From the NCBI GenBank assembly GCA_022925895.1, contig JAKSYS010000093.1, positions 62,001 through 126,000 of the forward strand: a stretch of 64,000 nucleotides of DNA. The letters run 5' to 3'. How positions within the stretch are numbered: position 1 is the stretch's first letter; the number at the start of each line of letters is the position of its first letter. The position numbers and the translations under genes are program-made. This document shows, piece after piece, positions 11,317 through 22,728 of the stretch. Source of the DNA: Fragilaria crotonensis (lineage: Eukaryota > Bacillariophyta > Fragilariophyceae > Fragilariales > Fragilariaceae). Below the pieces are notes generated by a model that made no database searches, was not told the origin of the DNA, and saw nothing but the letters and a program-made list of their open reading frames with translations.

Positions 11317-14300
11317 ATGGCAACTTACGACGAAAACAAGCCTGAGTATACCTCGGTTGTTCTTGGCAACCACGATCAGGAAGGACAGAGTACTGGTACT
11401 ATCATTGATTCGTGTTCACAGAATTCATTGAACTGCACGCAAATCAATGAGAGCAAGGTCGTACAAATCGAATTGAACGAAGAAAAAAGCAAGGAACAAC
11501 ATATGAAACACGTTGAAACTACAAATGAAAGTATTTCTAAGCCGCTGAAACGATGTTCCCGTCTTTACGGACGAGAGAAAGAGCAGCAGCAGGTCCTAGA
11601 CGCCTATCGCGCTTCACAAAGTTCGACTGAATCCAGATCTGTCGTTGCCATAATCAAGGGAAGCGCAGGATCTGGAAAGACAGCATTGGCTCACAGTCTC
11701 AAGGATCAGCTTCGAATGGATAACGGAAGCATGATTCCTTGGACTTGCGATCGACAATCTATTCTTCGGATCGGCGCGGGATTTTCTGTGGCACTCAGAA
11801 ACTGGGTGGACGACATGCTATCGTTAAGCGACAAGGATCTTGCGGTGTGGAAACTACAAATTATGAAACCATTCGATTCCTTCGAACTCGGTATTCTTGT
11901 CAAACATTTCCCGCGTCTCAAATCTCTATTCAATCCCGATGACTACGCCACTGACCAATATCAGGAGTATCGTTATGACTGGAGTACGATAAATACGCTT
12001 ATGGATGCTTCATGTTCCTTGGACTTTCCGCTGGTTTTTCTCATGGACGACTTTCACTGGGCGGATCCGGCCTCCTTTCGATGGTTATTCGAACACAGGG
12101 AGATGGAAAGCAAGGGGTCATTTTTCATCTTCACTTACAACAGCGATGTTGTAGAAGACAAGGCGAGCTGGTGGTTTCAAGAACTGCAAGGTTTGACAAA
12201 TGCAGGCTTTGATATTGTTGAGATTTCCCTGCATAATTTGGACGAGGATGCAACACAATCTATTGTCAGCGATGTGCTAGAAGTTGGAAACGAGGCCATT
12301 ACGCATATCAGTGATTGGGTGCACCAGCAAACTATGGGAAACCCATTATACGTGGAGGAGTTACTCAATGAATTGCGCGCCAGAGAAATAATTACCCCCG
12401 ATAGCGACGCTGGATCGTGGACTTTTCAGAAAGACAAGGCTTTGGATCGCTCTGGAGGATGCACAACAGTCTGTGAGTATTTGGCAAGGAGACTCACCGA
12501 AGTGTCCAAACCCACTCTGGAAGTGCTCAAAGTTGCCGCGTGCATGGGATTGCGCTTCGATACAAAACTCGTATCATCGGCAATGTCAGGCTCCGCAGTA
12601 CCGTACCTCATCATGGCCAAGGAAGCAGGCATTCTGACCGTCCATGAGCTATACAAGGGCTCGCAATCATCCACATCGGAAAAAGTCACTGGATCGCCTC
12701 CAGCCTTGCAATTTATGCACAATAGCATGCATGAGGCTATGCTTCGTGTCGTCGGCGGTCGCAAAGAACAAGAATATCTGCATTTGTCGATCGGTCGTAA
12801 GCTAATCCTAAATCTAAGCGACAAGGAATTGAAGAATGACCTCTTGATGGTGGTGGAACAAGTTATCAAGGGCGCTTCTTGTATCAAGGAACAGGAAAAG
12901 TGTCGACTTGCGCAGTACGCCCTTGAGGCAGCGCGAAAAGCTGTCAAATTGACCAGCTTTGAGTCGGCCAAGAAGAGTATAAGCTTCGCTATAAGCCTGC
13001 TGCGCCAGAGAAGCTGGAGAGATGACTACGATTTGACACTTGCAGTGTATGACGCCGGAGCTGAAATTGCCTATGCAAGCGGGGACTTTGAAGACGTGGA
13101 ACATATGGTTGCAGAGGTGTTACGGGGTGGTCGGACCTTTGAGGACAAACTCCAAGCTCATTTGACGAAAGTGTATGCACTCGGATCCGTGAATCGCACT
13201 CCAGAAGCTATTGCACTGGGCTTAGATTTATTGAACCAACTTGGCGAAAGTTTTCCAACAGATCCGAGGAGACACCATGTTTGGTACGCAATTGTCAAAA
13301 CACGATATTTGTTGCATGGGAAATCAGATGAGATGATACTTCGATTGTCCACAATGACGAACAGTCGAGCGGTATCCGCAATGCAAATCATGAACGTTAT
13401 TTTCGCCAGCGCCTATCTTCATACGCCAATGCTTGCTCCGTTGCTTGCGATTCGAATGGTACAGCTCAGTCTGGAGTACGGGTTATGTGCTGTCTCAAGC
13501 GTTGCTTTCAGCGTTTATGGGATGCTGCTGGTCAGCAAAAAATCGAGAGTCCAAGAAGGAACAAGAATGGGCGAACTCAGTTTCAAGATATTAGATCGGT
13601 TCCAAGCAAAGGCTTGGCTTCCACGTGTTCATGCTGCTTTCTATGGCGGCATCCACGGATGGACAAGACCTCATCAAATGGCGTTCGAACCATTGCTCCG
13701 TGGATACAGAGTTGGATTGGAGACTGGTGACATAGAGGTACGCACACCCTGCAAGTCGCGTTTAAGTTTTTTGTGCGAACACGAATAACGTCTCAAATAA
13801 CACTCCACCAGATGGCGTTGATGAACGCCTTGTTGTACCTCTACTTTTCGTTTGAGTCTGGGAAGCCGCTGAAGCAACTCGAAGAGGAGCACCAGCGGTA
13901 TATTATCAGTGTCGTTAATAAGCACAAAAACGCTACGATTCTGATGATCAATCCACTGTTTTCGACGGTGCGCGTGTTGATTGGAGAGGCGTCGGAGTTG
14001 GAGCACGAAGCAGGTCACAACAAATTGAATTGGGTCGAAGCACAAAGAATCGTCTTGGCTGTCATTTTTTGTGATTACAAGGAAGCCGTTCTTTTAGGTC
14101 GTGTTTTCCAGGAATATCCTTATGAGGGATACGATATGGCTGTGCTCTACTTGTTCCTTGGAATCGCGAATGTAGCTCTCTTCAAGGCAAAGGGGATGAG
14201 AAATCAACGACTGCGAATTACAGCCCGCCACTGCCTAAAAAAGATCGATCGTATATGTCCATCAACAACTGACTACTGCCTGGGTAAACTGACTTTGCTT

Positions 14301-14570
14301 CAAGCCGAAGTATCGTCCCTATCGTCGCGACGTCATGTGGAGACGGTTCGAAAATATCTGATTGCGATTTCTTTGGCTGATTCCTCGAATAATCACTTTG
14401 AAAGGGCAGTTGCCCATGAACGATATGGGAGGTATCTTGCTGAGCGAGGCGACTTGTCGTCTTCTCTTACCCACCTTCGACACGCGTGTTCATCGTATCA
14501 AGAGTGGAACGCTTACCGCAAAGTTGAAGTGCTACAAGAAGACATCAGCAAGATCGCCGTGGTGTCGTAG
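11317..14570 (+). CDS. STAND/AAA-type P-loop ATPase with helical-repeat tail (intact copy)
   Basis: Two exons, 11317-13737 and 13812-14570, flank a 74-nt GT-AG intron in phase 0 and give about 1059 residues. Without splicing, the first exon would stop shortly after GDIE. Residues 1-80 are a low-complexity acidic leader. A GREKEQ motif opens the ATPase domain, with Walker A GSAGSGKT at 115-122 and Walker B LVFLMDDFHWAD at about 239-250. A sensor-like FFIFTYNSD lies near 270. After about residue 400 the protein is alpha-helical and resembles TPR-like tails of MalT-type or adenylyl-cyclase-associated STAND NTPases, which act as nucleotide-dependent signalling switches. No effector domain is visible, so the regulated partner is unknown. 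Start: the first ATG, with the same context in both duplicates. The gene converges on the metallopeptidase gene. Confidence 0.85.
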
Positions 14571-15911
14571 TTGCTCAACTGTTATGCACCTGTTCGCCTC
14601 GACTTGTTAAACACGAGAAATGCGAGAACACCTAGGAAGCACGGCCTTAAGCCTCTGGCGTGATTTTTTCCACCAGCAGGGACACCGACGAAAAAAACCG
14701 GCATGCTACGTGAATCTTTTATCATTTCGGAATTTAACAACTTCGCTGCCTGATTGTGTCAGACCGATGTAATTGCTCAAAAGGATCCGCGTCTCTCCCG
14801 AAGGAATCCGTATCCTTGTGCGTCCTCTGATTCCTTGCTTTTACGGCATAAAGAACTTCGCAAAAAATGGTTCCAACACTGTACGACAGAGTGGCGACGA
14901 ATCCAAGTTGATGCCATGCGGATGTGAGCGACAGTGGCAATGCAACAGGTTAATACCGGCGATAAGATTACTCTCGCTATCAAGTCTGCTGAAGATTGGA
15001 CGTAAGCAACGATTTCATCGATAGCGTTGATGGCTTTATTTCGGGAACTGTGAAGGACTGTTTGCGCAGTGTCGTGCCGAGTGTCGAGATCAATTTATTT
15101 GAATTGAGACAGAACTGCAGTTGAGAATGCCACCACCATCAATACGAAGGGTGAATTTGCTTTCTTATTTTGAGCGGCGCACGTCCCCATCCAAGGCGAT
15201 GAATCCTTCGTTTTACCCTCTGGACAACGATTAGCGACGATGACGCAGACGATGCTGCGACACATGTGGACGATCACATCAACGTTGTTCTTGCGACTGA
15301 CTAATCGGCTTCGAACAACTCGATCCGCTGCTGGGGCTGTGAAGAATGACAAAAGCGTTTCCATTTCTGTGACGTGCGTCACCGTCTTAACCTAAGGTAT
15401 ACTTCAATTGCCAAACTTGTGCAACCAAGCCGCATCGACGACCAAGCGACGACGGCCCTTTCGTTATAAGCATCACTAGCGGTTGTCAATACTTGCGAGA
15501 AAGTGAACATGAGTAGAGTACCTGCGAACGCCTTACTCATTTTCTATCATTGCTATTGCATGGAGTTTAATCATGGGTCGATACAGGTCTGGCACAGTGG
15601 ATCGGCGCGCAATATCCTGCATGACTACAAATACTTCAATGTTGGCGCTCCTTTAGGCTGATAAGAATACGAAATGAGATTGAATCCCCTAGCAGTCACC
15701 GCTATAAGTTATCCATGTCGGTCCTGCCCTGCTGCTGCCTTCGACGGAGGTTTAAGGTCGAACTGTGAGCTGCGTCGGCGAATGTACACTTTGGATCCGA
15801 AATCCATTCACGAAAGGCTGAAGTGCCATTGTAATCTGTCTACGCATTTAAAGGCAACACTTTAGAAAGGTGTCATAGCTACTTGGCGTTAGCCAACCTA
15901 AAACTGGGCGA
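14571..15911. other. Intergenic region between convergent genes, copy 2
   Basis: Near-identical to 5292-6591. No gene, RNA or regulatory signal is recognised. It presumably holds both 3' UTRs and polyadenylation sites. Confidence 0.6.
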
Positions 15912-18900
15912 TCACTTGACAAATATTGGATCCAAGCAAAGTCTTCCGCCATCCGGATCATTCGGATCATCAAGACACGTGCAGTCAGAAGTGAACCATC
16001 CCTTGGCGGATGAGCTGTCAAACTGAACGATACCGAATGATTTACGAGCAGGAACTGAAACGCTCTTTCCAGACGGAACAATCTTGAGGATATCAACTTT
16101 GTATTTGTATCCGTAGTTTGGGAGTGGCGTAATCTTCTCATCTATTTCCAAGCTCCTGCCGCCAGAGTAGTCGACAGGTGGTGTCGGCATGACCAATATG
16201 TGCATTGTCACAGGACCATTGGATCCAGTCTTGATGTATCGAGTCGAAGGATTCTTGCCCTTGATCTTCCAATACTGACGCAATCCCGTTCTCTCGTTGT
16301 GGAGAACCACCATGCTATTGTAAAATCGGGTGTCACTATCACAGCCTCTGTGCTGGTCAACAATTCGCGATGGACTGACGTTGGGAGCGAACCCCATACC
16401 GTCATCCCAACGGATTGTGATACCAATAACCCTGTTGGCCGCGATGTTCAAAGAGGTCAAACAGTTCCACGAGAAAGGAGAAGGCCGAAACACGTCTGGG
16501 CCGCGAACGAACACACCGTTCGTCCCTCGTGTCGCATCAATCAGTGCTTGAGATTTGCGCCCTTCAAGAGTCGTGCCAGGAGGAACGAGATCCATGCTTA
16601 CAATGGAGTCAAAGTCGAGCTTCTCGACTCTCTTCATGAGCGCGCCATTCTTGAAGTCCCAAGTTCGAAAGTGAGATGCGAAGATAATCCACGCGTCACC
16701 AAGATCAATGTCGTTATTATGAAGGAGCATTCTAAGCACAAACAGCTTTCCTTGCCAGAATCCTTCCACAGTCTTGTCGATGGAGAACATCTGACCATGC
16801 AGATGCGGCAAACCGGCATGTTCGGATAGAAACCACCACAGCAGCCAAGTTCCATAATAGTGACCACCGCGAATATTGTCATGTAGACTCAAGACAGCAT
16901 TGAAGATGTGAGGATTCTTGTCCGCGCCTCTTGCACTATCCGTCTCTCCAAAGCTCAGTGGCCATGCGGGCGCTAGTGCAACGGACGCCATGTATACAGG
17001 AATTCCTGGGAAAGTGGAGACTGGAGCGAATTCCGCTGAGCTTTCCTGCAGCCAGCCGCTCGGTGCTGCACCGTAGGTGTTTACCATCATGCTATGAAAT
17101 TCGTGATATGCCTCGTGAGTGAAATAGCCATACCCATCGAAACCTCCATTTTTGTATAGGGTCCCTAGATCAAAAACCGCATCGGCGGCGCCACCATACC
17201 TCTCCATGTAGTATTCAACAGTCCATTTAGGAACCACGCCTTCAGCATAGAGCGGGTAGCTCCAGTAGTTGTTGCTTTGGTGGATATATCTGCAGGGATT
17301 GTTGAAGGTTTTCTCGGACCATTCCGGAACTTCGTCAACGGAGAACATACGGTACGGATCCAAAACAAATGCAATCATATCGTTCTCAAAGTAGTGCCGT
17401 TCCCATTGATAGGACTGCAGTTTCGCATGCTGGAAGTACTTCTCTTCATCAAAGAATCCTTCAGGCACATCAACATACTCCCCGTCGTTGAGAGGGTCCT
17501 TCTCCGGTCGCATCCATAATGTGGCAAACGGTCCGCTCGCGTAGGTCTGAACGCCTCCGGGAGGAATAGGACCATAGCGCATCGGATCGACATTCCTGCA
17601 TTCCGCTTGCAAAAAGAGAGTGCTGATATCTTCGTTCTTCTTGATTGTCGCCGCATCGTTTGGACCTGCGCAGCGAGCACCAACTTCTTGTACTAGACTG
17701 AGCGAGGCCTTTCCTCCGTAGACCCGAGCATCAAACATCTCCCCACTGAAGGAACCGAGAATCAACGATGAACTTGCGGATGGGGGGCTCGTCTCCTGGC
17801 TGATTACTCGACGAATTGAGACTCCAGCAACGTACAATGCATCAGGCGAAATGGCAATTTGGGTACATGTCCACATCTTGAGCTTTTTCGGTAGGTTGTA
17901 TGCCCTGCCATTGATGCTAATAACATGAGTGTTACCCGATGTGTTGATGCTCACTTTCAAACCAAGTCCATTCCAGAGCATTCCCACAAGTGGAACATCC
18001 ATGTACAGATAATGCAGTTTGAAGAAGATGCTCTTCGAGCTCGTGATCATCGCAGGATTTTTCGAGGCAAAAACGTACTTCAGTTGGCGACCAGTGAAGT
18101 CGACCTCGGAGATGAAGAAGGTATCATCTTGCGGGTGCTTCGGGTTCTGAACGGTGGGATATTTGTAGGATTCCGAGTATGTGACTAGCTTGGAGTTGGA
18201 TGAAATATCACGAGCAGTCACTGAGATTGGGGCGTGGAACAGGACTCCAGCACTTGTACCTCCTTGAAAATCCTCGGTGTTGCAAACACAGGTTCCGATC
18301 TGCAAACACTTGGCGATAGGGTCAACGCGGCACTTTCCATTTCGTTGTCCTTGTGTGAGAAAGATCCACTGGCAATCCTCGCGACTCTCGTTGGTGCAGT
18401 CCGCATAATTAGTCTTGGAGGAACAGATCGCTTCTGATGACCCAAACTCTACACCTGTAGTAGTAAAAATAGGTGTTGGGGTAAATGGATCAACTTCCCC
18501 ATACCATCGTTTATCTTCGCAAGTTGTTGGAGCTGGGGTTGGAGATGCAGGAGGAACGGTCGGGGTGGGTTTCACCTCCTTTGGAAGTCGTGACACAAAT
18601 GTGACAGATCGTTCAAAATCATTGAAGTCTTCGATACGAGCAATCAAATTCGACGGCGAGTAATCAAATGGTCCGCTGGTACCGTAAGCCAGCGTCACGT
18701 ATCCGCCCTGCTTTATCCCACTGCCATTCTCATCAAAGATGCTTAGCATGTACTCCGTTCCTTCGACGACGTCGATGTGGTGCAGCGCCAGTTGGTACTG
18801 ATCTGTGTAGAAACCGAACTCTCTTGAGTCAACCATCGTCCCATCGACCTGTCGGAGCTCCCAAGCTGTCTCCGCAGGTGCCCAATCAAGCTTGAGGATG

Positions 18901-19025
18901 AGCGTAACGGATGTCATTCTCTGAAGGGACCTCGACGTATCCGCGGAAACTGTTGTGTCAATGCTCCTGGAATCAACCAGCGTATGAAGCAGGCATAGCC
19001 CTAGGCAGACGAGCTTGAACATCAT
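15912..19025 (-). CDS. Secreted zincin-like metallopeptidase, 1037 aa (intact copy)
   Basis: Single uninterrupted frame. Residues 1-20 form a signal peptide (MMFKLVCLGLCLLHTLVDSR), so the product is probably secreted or on the cell surface. Residues about 35-145 are a beta-rich domain ending in a P/T-rich linker (about 150-167). A Cys-rich segment (about 200-250) follows, then a LamG/concanavalin-like region with INGRAYNLP and GSFSGEMFDARVYGG (about 290-445). The catalytic-looking core has HEAYH at 637-641 and glutamates at 661 and 665 in a WLQESSAEF segment. This HExxH...E spacing is the gluzincin pattern of clan MA zinc peptidases and resembles bacterial DUF6055-type proteins. A GHYYGTWLLWWF helix and a second beta-rich C-terminal domain follow. 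The substrate is unknown; family placement rests on motif only. Whether all zinc ligands are present was not proven. Confidence 0.8.
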   Translation of the reverse strand: MMFKLVCLGLCLLHTLVDSRSIDTTVSADTSRSLQRMTSVTLILKLDWAPAETAWELRQVDGTMVDSREFGFYTDQYQLALHHIDVVEGTEYMLSIFDENGSGIKQGGYVTLAYGTSGPFDYSPSNLIARIEDFNDFERSVTFVSRLPKEVKPTPTVPPASPTPAPTTCEDKRWYGEVDPFTPTPIFTTTGVEFGSSEAICSSKTNYADCTNESREDCQWIFLTQGQRNGKCRVDPIAKCLQIGTCVCNTEDFQGGTSAGVLFHAPISVTARDISSNSKLVTYSESYKYPTVQNPKHPQDDTFFISEVDFTGRQLKYVFASKNPAMITSSKSIFFKLHYLYMDVPLVGMLWNGLGLKVSINTSGNTHVISINGRAYNLPKKLKMWTCTQIAISPDALYVAGVSIRRVISQETSPPSASSSLILGSFSGEMFDARVYGGKASLSLVQEVGARCAGPNDAATIKKNEDISTLFLQAECRNVDPMRYGPIPPGGVQTYASGPFATLWMRPEKDPLNDGEYVDVPEGFFDEEKYFQHAKLQSYQWERHYFENDMIAFVLDPYRMFSVDEVPEWSEKTFNNPCRYIHQSNNYWSYPLYAEGVVPKWTVEYYMERYGGAADAVFDLGTLYKNGGFDGYGYFTHEAYHEFHSMMVNTYGAAPSGWLQESSAEFAPVSTFPGIPVYMASVALAPAWPLSFGETDSARGADKNPHIFNAVLSLHDNIRGGHYYGTWLLWWFLSEHAGLPHLHGQMFSIDKTVEGFWQGKLFVLRMLLHNNDIDLGDAWIIFASHFRTWDFKNGALMKRVEKLDFDSIVSMDLVPPGTTLEGRKSQALIDATRGTNGVFVRGPDVFRPSPFSWNCLTSLNIAANRVIGITIRWDDGMGFAPNVSPSRIVDQHRGCDSDTRFYNSMVVLHNERTGLRQYWKIKGKNPSTRYIKTGSNGPVTMHILVMPTPPVDYSGGRSLEIDEKITPLPNYGYKYKVDILKIVPSGKSVSVPARKSFGIVQFDSSSAKGWFTSDCTCLDDPNDPDGGRLCLDPIFVK

Positions 19026-19662
19026 GGGTGGCGACGGAATTGCACCCAGTGCCTTCGTTATTCAGGCGAAAGGAAGTGATAACAAGAATTGGCAATATTT
19101 GACTTTTGTGAGCAAACTTTGAAACCACTCCTTAAGTTGTCGCCTGTTCCTGAGTTGTGACTTCTCGTACAATTGACGTCTCTGTTTGCCGGTTCGATGT
19201 GGAGCATACTTTACCAGTTTGCTGTATTTATCTTCTCACTGGTTCGAAAGACCAAGTCGAAAAGAAGATGCCTCACAGAGAATTAACCAAATGCGATGTT
19301 TCACGTTTACCAGTCTTGAGATACAACCAATCACGACTGGAAACTCTTATAAATGTTTTGCATATTATGTTGTGTGCGTGTGCCAGCACTCGCGACTTGA
19401 TCGAGCCCTTGAATTATATATCTTGGTACATTTTAAGTACCTTTCCATATATGCATATATAGAATTGACCTTGCATTGGTTGTCGTAAGTCTGCTTAGCA
19501 AGTGAGTCTTTGCGTTCAGTATTCAAGTCGTAACAGTCATCGCAAAATGACTTGTAGTAGGAATCAAAAAGCCCCCTTCAGATCTGTCTTTAGTCATTAC
19601 CATGATGTTTTCGCACAAAATGACCGCGACATATTGGCCAATCACAACATTCGGACTGAGGA
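19026..19662. other. Intergenic DNA upstream of the metallopeptidase
   Basis: About 80 bp still match the upstream region of copy 1. The rest is AT-rich unique sequence with no supported gene. Its right end (19652-19670) holds about 2.5 degenerate heptamer units (GGACTGA GGACTGT GGAC), the left remnant of the array that continues at 22729. Confidence 0.6.
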
Positions 19663-20250
19663 CTGTGGACCAGAGACGGGAATTTCAAACACAGCCCACC
19701 CAAACCCATTGGGTTAAAATTTGGGTGAGCTCAGGACTTCAGGCGGTGTCCAATCAAAAAAAATTACATCCAAGTTTCCAAGTGCTCGTACTAATCGAAC
19801 TAATCGACTCGTGATTCAACTTGGATTTTTGGTTTAGTGGGACTCATCTTTCGTTTAACCTCGACATCCAAGTTAACGAGATTTTTTTAGCCAAGCTCAC
19901 AAATCCAAGTTTCATAACCTGTTTCGACGCATGCTTTGGACCACTGGTTTTGCCGTAAAAACTGCACTTGATTGCCTTGTTGAAAGGATTTTGCATACGC
20001 ACGTTGCAATCAAGATTTGTTCTTTTTGGTATTGTTCTTCCTGCAGAAGGCAGGAGCAGGAGGTATTCAACTTCTTCCTTCAACTAAGAATGTCGGAATT
20101 GGTACTGGTCTTCTAGTGTTGGTTCTACGTAGTAGTGATCATACGAGGCATGTGTTGGTGTATTTCTGAGGGTGCACAATCCAGGGCGAGGAGCGAGTAT
20201 CGACACCCACCAAGCTCGATGCTGCTGGGTATACGCTCTGCAGTGCCAAC

Positions 20251-21264
20251 ATGACGAGTGTTGTTGGTGAACAAGGCGAACAAGAAGGTAGGAATGATGT
20301 CAATGAATCTATACTCCTAACGACACCGCTGTTTCTGCCTGGTGGCGGTGAGAACTGTAGCGTGAGCGAACAAGTCTACATCGACTCCGGAAATGAGAAG
20401 AAGATTTTGTTGTTGTTGTGCATCGGGTTGAGGAATCATGACAACGAACAACCTTTGTTTTCCTTAGAAAGTGAGCCTTGGTCTCTCCTTCCTAAGACTA
20501 ATATCTTGCGCCCTAAGAACTCTGACTACGTAAAGGAAATTACACGGCGCGCAACATTGTTCAACATCGCGCCGTTACCTCGGCCAAGTAACTGGACAAG
20601 GGTTCAAACGCTTGAGTGGCTTGAACAAAATCCGGTACGTGAGGCCAATGATATTGAGTTTCTCTCAAATGAAGTGGCAAGACTGCAAGATGTCTTGAGG
20701 AGGGCACAACAACAGAATGATGGTGAGAATGGCACCGCCAGCAGTCGTGGAGGAGGAAGGAACTCGCGAGGACCGGTGCCGTACCTTCGTATGATTATGT
20801 GTTTAACCCAAGATAATGTGAAGTGTCTTTTCCTTGCGAGGGCGAATACGAGATCTCGCCAAGAATTAGATGCACGTAATTCCGAAAGTAGGTGAGTTGC
20901 CTGTTGCATGCTCATGCCTTGTTACTGATGTGACTGCGCTCGGAGTCATGATACTAACATCTCTCGTTCTTGCTCCCAACACAGACCTGCAACAGTATTT
21001 GAAGTAATAGCAAACCTTTGGAATAGTTCTCAATTCAATCCAATTGCACCAGCAGCCTCTGATTGCCACTTTGACTTCGTGACTGCAATTGATTGCTCGT
21101 ATGAGCATGTTTCTGGACTCGCTCCAGCCACACCGACAAGAATTGAAGACATGATTGTGTCGATGAGATCTGACTTACTACGCATTATCACTCGATGGGA
21201 ACAAAGTGGTCAAGGCGAGGGCGGGATGGATTCACATTCAATGCGAATTCGCAGCTGCGAATGA
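20251..21264 (+). CDS. Harbinger accessory ORF, 306 aa, two exons
   Basis: Exons 20251-20891 and 20985-21264 are joined by a 93-nt intron with GTGAGT donor, CACAG acceptor and a perfect TACTAAC branch-point sequence near 20951. The junction keeps frame (codon AGA). The product has an N-terminal acidic region, a core PRPSNWTRVQTLEWLEQNP followed by a coiled-coil-like segment (EVARLQDVLRRAQQQ), and a C-terminal domain with DFVTAIDCSYEHVSGLAP and a helical RSDLLRIITRWEQSG. Paired accessory proteins of Harbinger elements typically bind DNA and aid transposase nuclear import; that role is inferred from position only. Its last 55 bp overlap the truncated transposase end, suggesting an internal deletion has joined the two genes. 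Confidence 0.65.
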
Positions 21265-21956
21265 TAAAAATTGTATGCATCTTTTGTTCCGCCTGAAACC
21301 GCGGCATAAGGTGTTGCCATGTAGGGTGTCTTCAAGTAGGCATTGTCACCGAATAGGCATAAGTCGGGCGCTAACATGCCCTCTTCTAGGCAATGGAACA
21401 GAGTCATTCCTTCAAAAGCAAGGCAATCTGAAGTTGATCCAGGATATACGATAGATATGTCCAGAATTCTGCCTCAGACGTCACATACAGCTTGACAATT
21501 CAGCCCATACTTCTTCTTTCTTGCACACATGAACTTACCCGGACTACATCCATTGTGGAGGCAGTCTCTTGGTGACGGTTTATGAATCCATATAAGTATT
21601 CCGTCTATTGCCCCAGCACGGCAATCGAATCCGGCAGATGACACTTCCAAGAAGCCTGCAGCTATAGACCGCTGCTTGTCATGATCAGTCGGATACGCAA
21701 TTTTGAATGCCGGATGCTTGTTGATGGCATCGACAACAAACCAGAAGCTATTTATTGTATCAGTGTGACTGATTCCATATGTTGTCATGATGTCATATGG
21801 AGATCCGCCTGCAAACCACCAAATGGCACAGGCAAGTCGGACATCTGGTGAAATAGGTCTATTCCGATAGTTCCTTGGAATGCCTTTCTTGCCACATGCG
21901 GCAAGAATGTATGGACAAAGCAGGACAGCAAGTCGCTTAAAGGACTGATATGTCAT
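21210..21956 (-). pseudogene. Harbinger DDE transposase, nonsense-mutated and 3'-truncated
   Basis: The frame matches DDE_4/HARBI1-type transposases. Segments GAIDGILIWIHKPSP (first Asp), LCLFGDNAYLKTPY (second Asp) and RIRIEC (Glu) supply the catalytic triad, and CSPGKFMCARKKKYGLNCQAVCD is the usual spacer. An in-frame TGA at 21474-21476 interrupts what should be a CDVRGRILDIS segment (CGA to TGA is one transition). The protein also ends abruptly just after the catalytic Glu (IECESIPPSP), where family members continue with an AFG...RW helix. The start is the Met of MTYQSFKRL. The element therefore cannot make a full transposase. Confidence 0.8.
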
Positions 21957-22728
21957 ACGAGGATCGCACGCCGGAAGTATTTGGCTCCAAGTTCATTGTA
22001 AATGTCTCGAACCGACCTCCGTCTACGATGTCGCAATTGCCGCCGCGAAGGGACATGTCCTATATTCGTTGTTCTTTGTTGCAATCGACGCTTCTTGCGA
22101 ACACTGACATCAACAACGACAGCAGCCACATTCGCTATTACATTTGATACCGTAGCAGCTTGTTGTTGTAGTACATGAACAGTGTAATATGCTCGTTGTC
22201 TCCTTCTCCTGGTGCCGGTCATTGTCATTACATGTATCAAGAATTATCTATAAGATTGACTATCTTCTCCGCCAGAAGAAAGATTGTGCGTTGTAGTACG
22301 TACTTATACTCACCATCAACTTCAAAGAGGAAACTTGGGAGTTCCAAACTTAGATACTTTGATTCTTCTTTTTTTGATTGGACACCACACATGAGAAACA
22401 AAAATCGAACTCAAAATTGATTAGTTTGAGCACTTGGAAACTTGGAAACTTGGACGTAATTTTTTTGTTTGGACACCGCCTCATGGGTGGGTCTGGGTGG
22501 GCCGGCAAATCATAGCAAAAAATGACAGTAGATGTTTACTACCGGTAGTAGTAGAACCATCTAATCAAGTACTGCCTACTGGGTTTGGGTGGGTTTGGGG
22601 TTTGGGTAGGTCTTGATAGATCGTATGGGATCTGGGTGGGTTTGGGCTTGTATGGCAGCCATACTTCCATGAGCGTAGGTTTACGTGGGTACCCATGGGT
22701 TTGATATTTTCAGAAATTCCCGTCTCTG

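Larger units (their letters stand above)
1426..19105. repeat. Tandem segmental duplication: unit A about 1426-9765, unit B about 10471-19105
   Basis: Both units share, in the same order, a GAGCCAT array, about 500 bp of upstream DNA, an ATPase gene on +, about 1.3 kb of noncoding DNA, and a metallopeptidase-like gene on -. Equivalent ATPase start codons are 9314 bp apart. Most of the unit is nearly identical. The peptidase N-terminal/linker region and the promoter edges differ more. Similarity fades just beyond the peptidase start in both units (about 9765 and 19105). Unit A is riddled with small deletions relative to unit B. Confidence 0.95.
19742..22480. mobile_element. PIF/Harbinger DNA transposon, 2.74 kb, nested in the hAT-like element
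   Basis: The terminal inverted repeats start GGCGGTGTCCAA at 19742, with the reverse complement ending at 22480. They extend about 60 bp through AAATTAC(A/G)TCCAAGTTTCC with a small duplication of the CCAAGTTT motif in the right arm. The flanking 3-bp direct repeat TCA (19739-19741 and 22481-22483) is the TSD length expected for PIF/Harbinger. Inside are the two convergent genes usual for the superfamily: a DDE transposase (21210-21956, minus) and a second accessory ORF (20251-21264, plus). The transposase is defective, so this copy is probably immobile without help in trans. Confidence 0.9.
19671..22728. mobile_element. hAT-like short inverted-repeat element, split by a Harbinger insertion
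   Basis: The left end CAGAGACGGGAATTTC (from 19671) and the reverse complement of the right end (to 22728) are identical over 16 bp. The element is flanked by the perfect 8-bp direct repeat CTGTGGAC (19663-19670 and 22729-22736). Eight-bp TSDs with the nTnnnnAn pattern and CAG-type termini are hAT hallmarks. Without the inserted Harbinger element the sequence is only about 320 bp and noncoding, so it would be a non-autonomous (MITE-like) hAT. The internal DNA has repeated CCCACCC/GGGTGGG and AAACCCAT motifs. Confidence 0.8.
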
